Part shown: positions 29,159 to 43,278 of the stretch, in pieces
How the letters are laid out: every line of letters starts with the position of its first letter
How positions within the stretch are numbered: the first letter of the stretch is position 1
NCBI GenBank assembly: GCA_026874595.1
Contig: CM049308.1
Span: forward strand, 15,064,001-15,128,000
Source of the DNA: Sipunculus nudus
Lineage: Eukaryota; Annelida; Sipuncula; Golfingiida; Sipunculidae
Reading direction: 5' to 3'
DNA length: 64,000 nt
Translations under genes and position numbers: made by a program
Notes under the pieces: generated by a model
Database searches by the model: none
Seen by the model: only the letters and a program-made list of their open reading frames with translations
What the model was told of the DNA's origin: nothing

Positions 29159-31043
29159 CAGACATTGGGTATTCGTAATCAGTTATGGTAATAGATTACA
29201 ATCGATTACATTTTTTTAAAGTAATCGTTATCGTTATCGATTACATTTATTTCAAAAGGAAAGTAATTGTAATCGTAATCAGAATAATTAGATATGATTT
29301 CATTGATAACTTTTGTATTTTCCAATTTTCCAACAACTACAATTGTTGTTAAATGTTTCCTAAATCACTTAACTTTCATGTTTAACACTGATTAAAAACA
29401 TCATTAAGAGTGAGGTATGTAGCTTCTGAGACTCCTGACAGCCATCATATCATACTTAGGCAGTAGATGTATCTAATGGAAGCTAGGAGGATTGCTTGTG
29501 TGAGCATTTTGAGATGAAATAAGAGAGGAATGAATAAAACAGCATTTGAAATTTAATTTCTATCATATTAAGTATGGTCATCATAACTATGTTCAAGACC
29601 ATGGTGAAGTGCTCACTATAATAGCTCTTAGCTTTTCTTACTTTTGCAATCAGTACTGCAAAAATGAGTCTTTATAGTACGCCAGGTGATATTCATCTTC
29701 CAGTAACCTTCTGAGCGAATCACCTCATAAGTATAAGAGCAAAGACTTTAAACCTAGTCATGATTAATTGTTCACACATAACCATAAACAGTTACCTTTG
29801 TATAACATCTTGACCACAAATATATTCTTTCATGGCTAAAATGCATTAAACAACATATCATACCTTAAACGGTCAGATTTAACATTTTAAAGGGGAAAAT
29901 AAACAGACTTGGCCCTATGTCTTCCATGTACATGCATCTATACTGAAATATAAAACAAAAACTCCAGGATAAAGGGATCCATTACTATTAAGTATGTATG
30001 CCCAAAGCCACTAGCTGCTCTAGCTTGAGGACAGTATTGGCTGATAACATTTCAATTATATTTGACAAAGATACGGTCAGTGGTCAGGTTAATCCCGTTA
30101 AGTAATACTAAGCCAATTAGCTGAAAGGGGGAGGGTATAGGACTTTAATGGAGATAGAATTAGATTCTCAATGGAACTACAGGGGAAGTCAAGCTCTTAT
30201 ATGCAGGAGTAGTACACAGAGATAGAAATTAAGAGTGGATGGCTTCTTTGTTGCGCGCGGTGTTTGCCCATGCAATGCCATTGGTCTTTGGCAGATCAAT
30301 GAGGAGAACACCTCAGGCTTTGTGGGTAATTATGTAAAGATATATCCAGTTGGTGACAAAGCCAGATGCCGCCCCTATAGTGGCTTATATTAGGTCACTC
30401 TGGGCCATGTTAAAAATCAGAGAATTCAGATTTCATGAGCTCAACACTTTATATAAAGTAAACTCTCTCCAGAAAATGGAATAATCGAAGGATCATGAAC
30501 AGACATGGGCATTATATACTGGTTAAGGTGATCACTGTTACTTAAACCATATTTTCAGCTCGCAGAAACCCCATTTTAATAATGTAGCCCTCCATGTCCC
30601 GCATATGCCATCGTGTAGCCCGGACCTCCCCAATCCGCGGTTGAAATTTCTTTGACCCACATTGCAAAATCATCTAAGCAAGACTTATGTTTATAAAGTG
30701 CAACAATCATTTGAAATGATATAAATCATTTCTAGTTACTCTTCCGAATATTTTATCTATCTCATATCTTGATGAGACTAACTATTGGATCTGAATACTC
30801 TAAGTTTTCTTTTCTTTTATGGATTTGAATAAAGGTGAGACTAGGGTATATAATTCTTGGTATCTTTTGACAATATTCAAGTTTGTTATCGTGGTTGTAA
30901 TCATGATTACTTTTTGGAGTAATCATAAAGTAATCGCAATTGATTAGATAAACTTATTTTGGAAATCATAATTGTAATCCTAAATTTACTTTCAAAGTAA
31001 TCGTAATCGTAATCGATTGTATCAAGTAATCACCCCATGTCTA
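29159..31043. mobile_element. Nonautonomous hAT-like DNA transposon (1,885 bp)
   Basis: A perfect 8-bp direct duplication, gttacaga, lies at 29151-29158 and 31044-31051. Just inside, the ends are CAGACATTGGGT and, read inward from the right, TAGACATGGGGTGATTAC. Both fit the hAT terminal rule (C/T)AG..., and 8-bp duplications are the hAT hallmark. Both subterminal regions are packed with inverted TAATCG/CGATTA motifs (29190-29290 and 30895-31020). The interior has no transposase ORF or hAT dimerisation motif, so mobility would need a transposase from elsewhere. Confidence 0.85.
29190..29290. repeat. Left subterminal TAATCG-rich repeats of the hAT-like element
   Basis: Multiple copies of gtaatcg / cgattac in alternating orientation, mirrored at 30895-31020. 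Subterminal repeats of this kind are commonly transposase-binding sites in hAT elements; that role is inferred here. Confidence 0.7.
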
Positions 31044-32757
31044 GTTACAGACGGTATGCGGATGTTGGCAGTACCTGCCAGAAGAAATATTCCAAAATTA
31101 AGCATTATACAGCGAAAAAGGTCAAGTGTTTGGAAATCATGAAGTGTATGGAATATATAAGTTCGAATCAAATAGTGTGACAATCGGTTGTTTAAACACT
31201 CGTTCCTCTCCGAGAGTGGGTGGTTGGCCTAGTAGCCCGTACAAGGTTTTCTCTGGGTACACGTAGATTTTCTTCTAATTGACAGACTTCAGTACGGCAC
31301 TATCTGTGTTATGGAGAGTTTTTAGTCTTATTGTTATTACAACTATTTGTAAATTTTTAAAAATCTATTTTTCTTTTTAATATTCAAATCTCAATCTCAA
31401 TAAAAAAAAATATGTTGGGAGCTCCCTTGTGGTGAAGACTTTGGCCAAGAGTCTTTATGACGTTGTAAGCAATCCTAATGGGACTCCTGTCCACATTCTT
31501 GCCGTTCCAAGTCCAGGCCACCATTGAGCGAATACGCTTCTAAGGTTACAATGATTTTTACAGACAGGTATACTTCTCAATGTTTTTGTATTAATGTTTT
31601 GATCAAATAAAAGTTCAAAAATGGATACATATATAGCACTTTATGACTGTGCTCTCATAATTTTTTATGGCCTTGCCTTCTCCTTCATACACCGAATAAA
31701 ATTTGCCGTTCGTTTGCTGTTTATATTCAAGGATAGGTAAACATTATAGCACCTGCTGGTTTTTCATCCAGAACAGAGAATATGTCCTGATGCATTTGAA
31801 AGTGGTGCAAAGTGTGACGGCACTGGCAACATTTAGAATTTACTTAAATCTAGCAATACATGTTGTTTTTATTCTTCTCTGATCATTTTGGGCTGACAGT
31901 GTCAGAAATACTTATTATTTGATGAGATCTTGAAATTTTAGTCACAGGAGACTTCCCTGAGGCTTTTGAAAAAATCACACAACCTCATGCTTTTTGGTAG
32001 AAAGATAAATAGAAACATGTTTTTTCTCCAGGAATTGGGTTCAGTTTATGTAAAATCTTTATTTATATTTTACATAAGCAATTGTGTTTTATGATAATAT
32101 AATGAGATTTTGAATACGTTTGCTTGACCTTCAGGCCGCAGAGGACATATTAAGGTCTGACTACCAGAGTTACGACAACCTCTGAGAATGGTGGTAGTCT
32201 GCCAACTGAAACGATTGCTGGAAATTCTGGAGGGAAAATAAGCACGGGGATTGAGTCTATGAAATCTATGATTATATGTACATTTTGGTGAGGGGAGTTG
32301 TTGATTTATTATCAAAATGTTAAAAGCTACCTAGCCAGGGTATATTTGATCGAAGAGCCAAGGTCTCTCAATACATCAAGTGTTAACACCAGTAAAATGC
32401 TTTTACCAGAAAAATAACATTGTATGCATTTCTTTTATATTGATTCATTATATTTCGTGCTTATTTAGGTCCGGAAAGGTTGAACCCATAACTAAGAAAG
32501 AAAAACAGTGGGTAGACTGATTTGCTTTTTGTCATAGAGTATAATAGCGAAAGTTAGAATTATTATACTATTATACATGGCATACTTGCGCGCAGCAATA
32601 AGTTCATTTTGTCTAGGACCTACAAAGAAAAAAAACACGTTGAAAAAACACATATTAGGAATAAATAAATCTCTTAACATATCACATGTAAAGTTAGTCC
32701 TTGAAGTCACATAAAACAGTTGTAATAGAGATACGGCTATTGATTAAACATATAGCA

Positions 32758-32905
32758 CTCGCTGAGCGCATACCTCCGCCAAGGACAATTTGTACTTCAA
32801 ATCACGGTCAAAATTCTTTTGTTGGGATGACCCATCCCTTCACAAATTAAAACTGAAATCCTTTAAAATCAAATTTAAACAAAGAGACAGACGCATACAC
32901 GAAAA
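32758..32905 (+). mobile_element. Fragment of a related CCTCCGCC-ended repeat
   Basis: Cactcgctgagcgcatacctccgccaagga resembles the terminus of the MITE-like family, but the interior (gatgacccatcccttcacaa ... acaaagagacagacgca) differs from copies A-C. It is probably a truncated member of a sister family. The right end is undefined. Confidence 0.4.
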
Positions 32906-32954
32906 AAAAAAACTCGCAGACCCATGTTATTTAGAACACTTGGAGAGATGCAGG

Positions 32955-33335
32955 TCAGTGATATAGGATTCGAGTCCGGACTTTGAGCACTTTTCCAGAG
33001 AGTCGGACTGATATTTGCACTCGGATTTTGACGTAATGACGCCAGAAATCAGATCGAGTCCAGCTGAAAAAAAACTCTGTCACATATTATAAAAGCTCAT
33101 ATACATGCGCGAATTACCAACAAAATATATTTGGCATACAAAATTAGGCTTATTTAACCAAATTTTAGTTTTCCTCGGGAGCTAATGGTAATTAAACATA
33201 AGATTAAAACTAATTTAAAAATAAACATGATACTCTAAAATATCCACCTTAAAAGAGATGTGTATTGGACTCGGACTTGTAATCGGTTTCCAAGTGATAT
33301 GGACTCGTAGAAGGTGGACTTGTACTGAAGGGAGT
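32955..33335. mobile_element. GACTCG-rich nonautonomous element, copy 2
   Basis: It starts with a gagtccggactttgagcac and gagtcggactgat region. Its core has cacatattataaa...acatgc, as in copy 1, and it ends with gtattggactcggacttg...ggactcgtag. There is no tandem expansion here. A further short fragment of the same motif is at 11745-11775. Confidence 0.55.
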
Positions 33336-34205
33336 TTAGATTCAATCTAAATTTGACAAGGTATTGTTTGGACCATATCTAAATAAGATACCATTTTAAT
33401 AAACTTGTTAACTAAGAAGTCTTGGTTTAAAAACAGATAATATTCTAGTTATACGCTACCCTGCACTATAATTAAGGATGTTTTTATTCTAAACATGAGA
33501 CCAAATGACGTCATGAAATGTGAGAATTCAAAAAAAGGAATACACGTAGTATCAAATTACCTTTGTTGCGAGTTGGACATAATTGACTGTGATTACGACG
33601 TTCTAATTTGTCTCACAAATTTTGAAATGAACAATATATTACAGACAAATACAACCATAAACTGATAATTATAACCTTTTTTTCGCTAACTTGTTAAAAA
33701 GGAAAATATCCCTGGAAACGATATAATTTATCTGGATCTTTAAGAGAAAAATATATAATACCTATAATAGTATCTCCCTTGGTTAATTATTTTTTTCTAA
33801 TTTCGTGATTAATGAAGTTTTTTTCTCATTTAGGAAACCATGCCCATGAATATTTTATTTGAAAAGAAAAAAAAATCGAATTTTAGTTTTAATTGGGTTA
33901 TTTAAAAAAACATATTTAAGAGAAAATTGAAAGTAAAATACAGAATTTAGGGTTTCCCTTTCAGATACAAAGAAATTAGAAAATAAATTAATAATTCTTA
34001 ATAATTTAATGACGTAAAATTTCACTTAATATTAAATGATTATAACAAGAGATATGTAAAACAACACACATGTATGAAGAGAAAATATATCTCTACCGCA
34101 GCCTTAAACTTTATGATCTGATAAAACGAACGAAGGATCACTACTTCAAATCATCAGTTGTAAGGTCTACTGCCCTAAAGATTGTCCATTAAAGAAGCCC
34201 ATATT

Positions 34206-34484
34206 TACCTCCGCCAAAAGCGGGGATTAAGCTTTTGCCGGAGTTGGGACATCTGTTTTTCTGTTAGCAACATTACTAAAAAAAGTTTATTAACTGATTT
34301 TGATGAAATTTTCAGGATAGATCGGCAATGATACAAGAAACATTTGATTAAATTGTGGGGATGATCGGGGTCACCATCTGGATCCAAGAATTCTTTCAGG
34401 AAAACTGCTGCAGCTCACAATGCCATATGGGGGTAATGAGCTGCCTTGGCGGAGGTCTGCGCTCTCTATGTGCAAATTTCTAGT
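34206..34484 (+). mobile_element. MITE-like repeat, copy C
   Basis: The best-preserved termini: tacctccgccaa on the left and ttggcggaggtctgcgc on the right, an inverted pair. The interior shares gatagatcggcaatgatacaa, atctggatccaagaatt and tatgggggtaatgagctg with copies A and B. It is noncoding. The ORF called on the minus strand here (34205-34387) is just this repeat. Confidence 0.8.
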
Positions 34485-36007
34485 TAAATGATACAACTAT
34501 TGACTAAAACACATAAAGGTAAATTAAGGTAATTAACTCATATAATATCTCACGTATCAAATCGTTCACCATGAAATTAATGAAACAATACATAATGAAC
34601 ATAGATGAACTTATGGGACCTTTATGACATTGAGGTATGTCGTTGACCTTGTTTTTCATCAATACACAAGAGAGAGCTGAGAGCTGGGAACAAGGGTGTA
34701 ACACAGATATAAAAACAGGGGTTTGGTGGAATGCTAAATGTCATGGCCATTATGTGATTGTTTTGGACTACGCGGGGACCTGTCTTTGTCCCCTGCAGGG
34801 GTGTTCGATAACCAGTCACTGAACAAGAACTGCAACAAGGCTGGGCTGTCAGCAAGCTGCAGGGACAATCAGCCTGACACGACGAGCCGTGTGTTGCTTC
34901 ACAATGAATTAGTCTGTAGGTCTCTAATACACGAATTGTCATAGGAGCTCTGTCAATTCAGCACCGTTGCCGAAATACGATCTGAAGTGTGTCCTGTTAA
35001 TATCAGGTCAGAGATTTATCTTCGGTTTTCTTATCAACATGTGGACATGATTTTCACACTATATACTGTGGCTGATTTCGTATTCCACGGAGAATTTTTC
35101 ACGTATTCTCTTTTCAGGGTTCAGTTTTCTCGATGTTACAATAGAGTAACCTTTATAAAGTATATATATTCATTATTAAATCAATTATTCAGTTTATGCT
35201 AATCAGTTTGATCAGGACAAAATGGAACATCACACAAGTGGACATTCATGTTCATTATTATCATTTAATATAAAGATCTGATAAAACAAAATATATATAA
35301 TGTGATTATTTTTAATATTAATCTTTTGTCTGCCGACGTTTGTCACTAGATACACGGATAACCTACACAGGATTCCACTAAGGTGACAAATTGACTGCTC
35401 ATCTGTGTAAATTGAGCGCCGAATTTGTCTTTCGCGAATATCCCGAATTTGAACCCTTGAGAACTTCGAAATACTATGGATGAGAAGAGTTCTATTTTAA
35501 TAATGACCAGACTTTCTAACACACATGTACACGAGGTATTGATTACCTTTCAGTATGGGTTCGTCGTTGTTACCAACTGAAATGGTTTCAATATTTATAT
35601 ATATATCAGGAAATGTTTTACCACCCCCCCCCCCCCAAGATTTTACTCATAATAATCCCTTTTTTACTGACCAAAAAGTCATTTTGTCGCTAACCCCCCC
35701 CCCCCGCCCCCATTTCTAATCCCCCCCGGGAGCAGCCTGTACCTGTTTTAAGATTACCCCGACACTGTTGTGATCACTGTAAGGGGGGGGGGGTCAAATT
35801 ACCTATCGCATAATATGTTAACCGAAAATATTTGAAATACTTGAAAGATATAAGATTTATAGTTAAATCCATAATAAATATCCCATAAATAAAAAAAAGT
35901 GGCAAAATGTTTTAACATATAATGGTTGCCATCTTCATTTCTCATTCAACAGACCTATCCTTAGAAAATTAAACTCCCAGGTGACTTATTTAACAAGATG
36001 ACCCTCT

Positions 36008-36008
<1 letters not shown>

Positions 36009-36065
<57 letters not shown>
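36009..36065. repeat. (TA)n microsatellite
   Basis: An uninterrupted run of about 56 bp. Confidence 0.95.
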
Positions 36066-36068
<3 letters not shown>

Positions 36069-37792
36069 TGGAATACACAAGCATGCACATATACTGGAAG
36101 ACCATATTTACATGAGTATTAACCCAGCCATGTTGATGGACGAGCCAAGCCGAAATAAGTGCAAAAGTATTGACCCCACAGGTATATTAAGGAACAAGAA
36201 GGCCGTGTAATCTTTTATCAGATATAGTAACGACCACGTGACCACAGACCACCTGGTGCATCTTACCGTAGGTGTCAGAATAGAACCAAGTACAAACAGA
36301 TGGCCAGTATCGTGACACAGAACACGTGACCCGATCAATCAGGATATGACGTTTCAGACTCTGCAAGCAGGAAACTTTATACTAGTATGTATATTTTTTG
36401 TTCGTTTATCTTCAGATATCGTGCATGTTCATTTTCCGGTAGTAAATCTCATGAAAAAAAATCAACGACGGGGCGAATTTCATGAGAGTAATTCACTTCA
36501 TTTACTTCCATATCGGGAAACTTCATATTCTTCGGGACTGGTCGGTAGGACTAGTACGGAAACCCAAAACGCTTCCCAAAAAAATTGTGGCCTTGTCATG
36601 AAGTGGAGGATATCGTGTCAAAGATTTTGGTAAAATTTTGCGGACGGTTAGGAAATTTGGAGGTAATCTGAAATACAATTATGTGTTTTTAATTCATAAG
36701 CTTCATTTTGATTATTTCTGTTTTCTCTCGTGGAGGGTTAAACAGTGAAATGAACTATGACGGGCGTTTCCGGAGTTGCTGTGTAGTTTGATAAGGATCC
36801 TGGCGGAGGTCGCTGTGGTCGTTAACCACTATTTGTTTTTGTCTATTATCATTAAATACAAACCAGATATATTTATTTGGAAGCCTTTAATTAGTGAGAG
36901 TTCGAATGTAGGAACTTTATTCATATACAATACACATTTCAAACTTGAATACTCTAAATAGTGCATGTAAGGCATTTTCATGGAGGTTCAAAGTTTCTTT
37001 TAGTTCAAATCCATCCTCAGGCTGTTACACATAGTGCGACAGGATTTTGAACTTTAATGGGTTTGGTGAATTAGCCGAAGAATTTTAGTCAAATTTTGCG
37101 GATGGGATAGGGTTCTATTGAGGAAAAGAAATATGTTGAAGTTTTAGAAGTAACCTGTTACATTGTATCATACGTTTTTTTAAGGATTCTTTGCCTTTGC
37201 GAGATTCTTTATTAATCCCGTGGAGGGCTAGAGTCCTTATATCTGGTATCAGTTCTAGCAGGTTGAGCTGACCTGTGATGCAACCGTCTAGTTATGGAGC
37301 TGTGACACACATGTCTCTGCCTTGGCTTCTTGAGCTTATGCAGCAAGCATCAAAGTCTGATCAGGATCCGGGCACAATTCTTGATTTTGTAATTCAGAAT
37401 ATTTGCGGAGGTGTTAATGCGGGTTCATATCATTTAATATATTTAGGTCAATGAATAAACTGTTACTATTTTATTCATATATTATTGCATCACATATCAG
37501 CCGCAATTGGCAGACTTGAATAGTGTTGAAATCAATAACCATCTGAAACTGCAAGGTTTCGCGTGTGTCCCACAAACAGCTGCGGCCGTTTACCAGTGAT
37601 CGCGTATGATTTAATAAAAATACACCGCTGTTATTGTACAGCAAAACTTTCGATATTCATCACTGTCTGATACATTAATGTCTGCTTTCGAATAATGATA
37701 GATAAAGTCAGTTACATTTATATTTAGTAATGGAGAATATCTAGCCATTTATTTCTATAAAAATCAATTGACTTATCCTATTCATTTGCAAG

Positions 37793-37795
<3 letters not shown>

Positions 37796-37850
<55 letters not shown>
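37796..37850. repeat. (TA)n microsatellite
   Basis: A run of about 54 bp followed by AT-rich ttatatttatac. Confidence 0.95.
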
Positions 37851-37856
<6 letters not shown>

Positions 37857-40225
37857 TTATACTTTTTATATTTTTATATATTTACACAGCTAACGGCTGC
37901 GTTTGAGGATGCCGGTAATGGTCATTGACTGCTACAAGTTCCTAAAGTCAGAAATTCGTGCGTCCATCAAACGCTTGTGCCCTCAAAACCGAGGGTCCGT
38001 AAGAGATTTCGAGCTTGAGAGACGCTTACCCTCGCGTTCCTGAAAGCCCTGTATATTATATATATATAATTTTAATATACAGTCAGAAAAAAGTATAACA
38101 ATAGATAGGACAACATTTTTAGCTGACTCGATACTAAGCCGATTACTATTTTTGAACATTTATAATCAATTTCTTTTAAAAAAAAGTCAGCTAAAGGTTA
38201 CGATTTCACCAGTAAGCGCGTGTTTGTCTGTCTGTTTGTCTAACATTATTTTTGGTTCTACCAAGGTGAATATGTTTTCACTTGTGCTGGTTGTCTGTGT
38301 TTTTTTTTTGGTTGATAGCGAAAGTACGAGGAAACACTGCGGGACCGATTCCCATGAAGCTGAATATGTGTAGATGTGAACATATGTGTAGATGTGAAAA
38401 TTGCCAGGTGTGACCATATATTTTCATCTGGGCAATGGGTGTTTTCACTTATATTCAAAATTCTAAATAGAATTTAGAAAAAGTAAATATGTAACAAAAT
38501 ATAATAGTCCATTTACCATTTGTAAACTTTTTTTCTGTCGTGCAGACATTTGTGAAGATCCTGTGTTTGCAAAGACAAAAGTTTATCAAAACTGTCATCC
38601 TGATGCTTCCCCTATATTTTATTAATATCTCCTTAATTCGGGTTCTGACAGTTAAAGACTTCCTTAAAAGGAAGGGCACATGTCATTGGAAACATGAAAT
38701 AAGGTTACCGTGACCTATATTCTGAGACCTATAGGAGAAAGATGTCGTATGAGCACCCTGAATGTCAGATGTGCGACCTGCTCCTTAACCATTTTCTTCT
38801 TGTGAACTGACTTCCCTAGCCCCATATATATATAAATGTGCTACTAAAGCACGGGTAATCATTCCTTCCGTTTTGTAGGTTCATGTGTGCTCCAGTGTAT
38901 AATTCGTTTCCTCAGTAAAACACCTACTATGGGATTTTTAACCGATGAATAGGCAAACGGTTTATGATAAATGGAAAGAAGTGTTCTCTGGTCAGTACTT
39001 CTTCAAATAAATCATATAATAAAGTATTATCAATTAAAAAATGTTAACATATTAAACCATATCCAGCAAAATGAAAGGCAAATGTTCGCCAATTTCCGAC
39101 GTTAACTTTATATCTAGTGCCTTTATAAATAACAACAACGTGATAAATGTATAAAAAAAACAATGGGAAACCTGTAATAAAACTAGAAATCGATAAAAAT
39201 TTATATATGGGTTCACAAGGAGAGGATATTGAACCTACAGGCATTGAACCCATATTTTTTCTTAAATTGTTGCTATATCCTCCAGAGATGATCCCATATA
39301 ATGCACCTATACCAACATACCTACCCAGTTAGTATGCAAGAACTGCAATTACCACACAAAGCAAGTCAGTTCAATGGGGTCTCCTTGCGGCAGGGCCCTG
39401 GCACTTGATGTACTTAACCTAATCTTAGGGTAATTGGCTCTTGTTGAACGGCCCGAGAACAAAGCTCCCGTTCTTGGGAGTAATTCTTTACGAGAGACAT
39501 AACCATTGGACAGATTTTTTTTTGTAAAACTCGTAATTAAGACTGAGCTGTAACGTGCACATTCACTCATTGGCCTTCGTTTTCATTGCCATGACGCCTG
39601 CTTGGTACTTTAGCAAAAAAAATAAAACGGGAAGAACATAGTTGGGATAGTTCATAGTTCTGTTGAAACTGAGACGTGCATGAAAACCACAATGAAAAGT
39701 TGTTGATGACAATAATGACTTTAGGTAGTCACAAAGGGGTAATATCAACAGTATTCTCATCAAAGATCGGTTCATTCTGCATTTCACTGTCAGATGGCCT
39801 ACTTTTACAAAACATAGCGTATTGACTAATGAAAATGAATTTTCTGGTTTTTAAAAGGCGCCAATGATGATAAAAGAAAAAAACCTCCCCGGAATGATTG
39901 GATTAGGTGTCAATAATGTTTTAAACTACGTGGTTGGTACGCATTTCCATCAGTGCCTGAGGACAACAATGCTTGTAATATCACCAAATATGTTAGTCTT
40001 ATAACTGCACATTTCTCGTTTTGGTTTTATGACCTTCAAGTAGCTCTTCTCATTTTCCTGGGAAGAAAACAAGCCCTTATTATTCCCATAGGACATTATT
40101 CTCTCTACATTTGCATGAAATACAGGGCCAGTAACTCCTTAAAGAGGATGGCGCCTATCTGTGGTAAAGACTTTGGTCTTAGGGTTAAAACAGACATAGG
40201 ACTCGGTATCGCCTACAAATTTCGC

Positions 40226-40358
40226 ATTGCAATATATTGCGATACGTATCTCGATATTTTCATTGTATTAAATTTATAGAAAATGAGTGCATGTGTTTTC
40301 TGTATTACACACACACATATATATACACACATGTATATATATACGTATACGTATCTCG

Positions 40359-40430
<72 letters not shown>

Positions 40431-40769
40431 GAGAGCATATTCATAAATGACTAATATTTTATGACCATGTTCAGCACTTCTTTCTTTTTGCTGTATTGGA
40501 ATATTCTCGAACAAACATCCATATTTCCTGTCTATGGTATATTAGGCCTACTTGAAATCCTACAAAACGTCTGAAAACACTTTTAGACTGTTTTTAGTTC
40601 CAACCCATTTAGAAGTCTAATTTAGTAACAGAAACATAATTTTTCTACCAAAAAATATCACTTATAGGCACGTTTAAAAATAATATAAACGAAAAATGTA
40701 AATATTTGGAAAAAAAAGGATCGCGATAAACAAAATACGAATCACGTATCGCTATATATTGATAATATC
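40226..40769. mobile_element. Inverted-repeat element with GCGATACGTAT arms (putative MITE/hAT fragment)
   Basis: The left arm (40226-40261) and the reverse complement of the right arm (40734-40769) align over about 36 bp around TATTGCGATACGTATCTCG and TATAGCGATACGTGATTCG. A third partial copy of the arm (TACGTATCTCGATATT, near 40347-40363) abuts a 65-bp AT microsatellite inside the element. No target duplication could be defined and no coding capacity is present. Confidence 0.55.
40363..40427. repeat. (TA)n microsatellite inside the GCGATACGTAT element
   Basis: A run of about 65 bp immediately after a partial copy of the element arm. Confidence 0.95.
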
Positions 40770-43219
40770 CATATCCATAAAAGACAATCAGCCTTACATT
40801 AAACTTCCATATGTGTTATATAAGGGATTCAGTCTAAAACGACTCTAAAAGGTGCACGTTAAATGTGATATCTGGTTGAAAACTGTGATCAGCTTCATAT
40901 TCGCGGGGTTACATTTACGTTTTCACGTTTTCACTTTTTGCCAGGGTTCCACTTTCGCGATCTCGCCACACAATAGTCCGTATGAATAAATGATTTGATT
41001 GAAATGAATTATTAATATACACGCAAAGCCTTTACAGTTTGACGAGAACCCAAGTGTACATCGAAAAAGCCAACCACTATATCTATATATGGTGGTCCAG
41101 ATGTACATCTGTCCGTCTGTTCATCTGTCTGTTTGACAAAATGTTTATAAATGACGTTTTTCTGGATTGGTAGGTTTTCCCTTGAAAAGGTGCTATGGTG
41201 ATTATTTTAAGTATTATAACGGCTCTTAAAAGTTTGTGCCGCTCGCTGAGATTTACGTATTGGTCAGTTATGTAATTTGGATTATCATGCCTTAGGCATC
41301 TTTAATACAGACGGACTATTTATTTGCTGATTTCACTTGTCATAATTTCTTTTTGTGCAGGAAAAATAATATATTCCCTGAAGCAAGATACCGTCTATCA
41401 AAATTTAAATGTTTTTAAGGGTAGGCTTTTTTTAAAAAGACATAACGATCATTGCATTTCTTTTCATTTCAAGTTGAATTAAAAGCTGTAAAAAATATAC
41501 CTCAAGTTCATATTTTTGTTATTTGACATATTTCATTGAAGGCAATGATAGGGTTTAGTTCCTAGCACAACTGATAGTTTTTTATAATCACATGACCGGG
41601 GTCTTTTCAGAGTCACGTGATCAGGATCCTGTATAATAACGTGAACAAATATGTTACACATAACTCCACAGGGGTAGGAAAAAACCTGGCGCCACGTTCT
41701 TAGACTTTAAAGCTGCCCATTCACCTACTTTTTGAAAAAAAAAAATGTAAGTGATTTCTGACTTCCTCTGTATATATTAATGATCTAAGGGTAATGTTGG
41801 TTGTGAAAAATTTTTTTAACGCCTTCGTGAACGATATATGAACTTGTTTATCAAACAACCTTTTAATGTAAACACAGCAATGTTGACAAACGGAAAAATA
41901 TGTAACCTAAGGTTGTAGGTTGCATATATGCGGAGATAGACAGGTCACTTGTTCCTAAAAGCCATTTGCAAAGCTCTGGCTCATCTTGCTGCCAGATGCG
42001 ATCCTGTTTGATTTTTTTTTTTTATTTATGTCGATCCCCATCATATTCTAAACACATTGATATAAATAAAACTAGCAGCCTGCGCGTGGTGATATCCACG
42101 TTTTCTGGCCTATTTTTAAAAAAACTCCAAATGGATTACCTTTAGTTTATATAGATCAGATAGGTGATTGGGCCCCTTTTAGCTGAAAAGTTGCCAGTGT
42201 AGCGATTCAAGATTACCCCCACCCCCCCCCACCCCCCAGTTAAAATCCAACTTTCGTATTTCGTATCTTTCATTTGTTTTATTGAATTAATATAACATGA
42301 CGTAAAAGCAAAATACGTAATTAGCATCTGAATAGTGAAATTATGTTCAGACTACTCGGGAGGATTCTTAAATCGATTTCAGATTATCATGATGTTACCT
42401 GAAATGTCTTTTCACCGATTCAAGTCTTGCCACTAACTCAAGGACAAACGTTGTGAATTTTCATTGAAACAATCGGCAGTATCACAAGCAAACCTTTTTG
42501 TTTAGAAAACAAAATGTTAATATAATAAATAAATTCACTTATTTTGTTTCGTAACGAGACAGTTTGGCATTTCTGCAATCGGTCATGTTTTAACTGGTGT
42601 TATTAGACCTAAACCTAGAGCCATGACAGGCTTCCACAGAACAGCGAATATTGTACCCATTTTCACCTGTACCAAGCAAGGTTATCCATTTAATTGGTTT
42701 TGCAATTATTTAAAACATATTATTTATGTATTTGTGTTTTTCCTGCATGCAACGCGGGACTTGATAAATAAGACATGGTACATTATATGAATATTAATCA
42801 CTTGTCCGCCCTCTATTCTAAAGAAGTTTTATACTGTATTAAAAAAAAAAATTTATAAAACACACCAGGTTTAAATAATTCATGGTCCACTTTAAATGTA
42901 AATATCGCCCACTTTTAATAATTTTTTATATTGGCAGTTTACGCTCGTTTGCTTTGCGAAACAAATACGACTCTATTTTTCTAACATTTATACGTATTGT
43001 TAGGTCTGTAATTTTACCCACGCCTTCAAGGTCTACCTCAATATGAGTGGCAGCAATAAATATTGACTTACATCCATGCACAGGCCAAATCACACACGTC
43101 CACTGAAACATATAACACATGCCACATTCTGTCTGATTCAGCTGATTCAGCATAAAATATTAATGTAAAATTCCTTTGATCTTTAAAGCGCTCCTCACGC
43201 GAGATTGTCATTAATGTAG

Positions 43220-43223
<4 letters not shown>

Positions 43224-43276
<53 letters not shown>
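43224..43276. repeat. (TA)n microsatellite
   Basis: An uninterrupted run of about 52 bp. Confidence 0.95.

Positions 43277-43278
<2 letters not shown>

Larger units (their letters stand above)
34485..40225. other. Intergenic region
   Basis: Holds a mixed-composition block at 34660-34945 with overlapping open frames on both strands but no domain. It also has poly-C/poly-G runs at 35620-35800, AT microsatellites, and two loosely similar stretches (36600-36960 and 37040-37390). No gene supported. Confidence 0.5.

Noticed and set aside
34622-34944. Overlapping open frames on both strands
   Set aside because: Cysteine-rich look on the minus strand, but no recognised spacing or domain, and equally open antisense frames.
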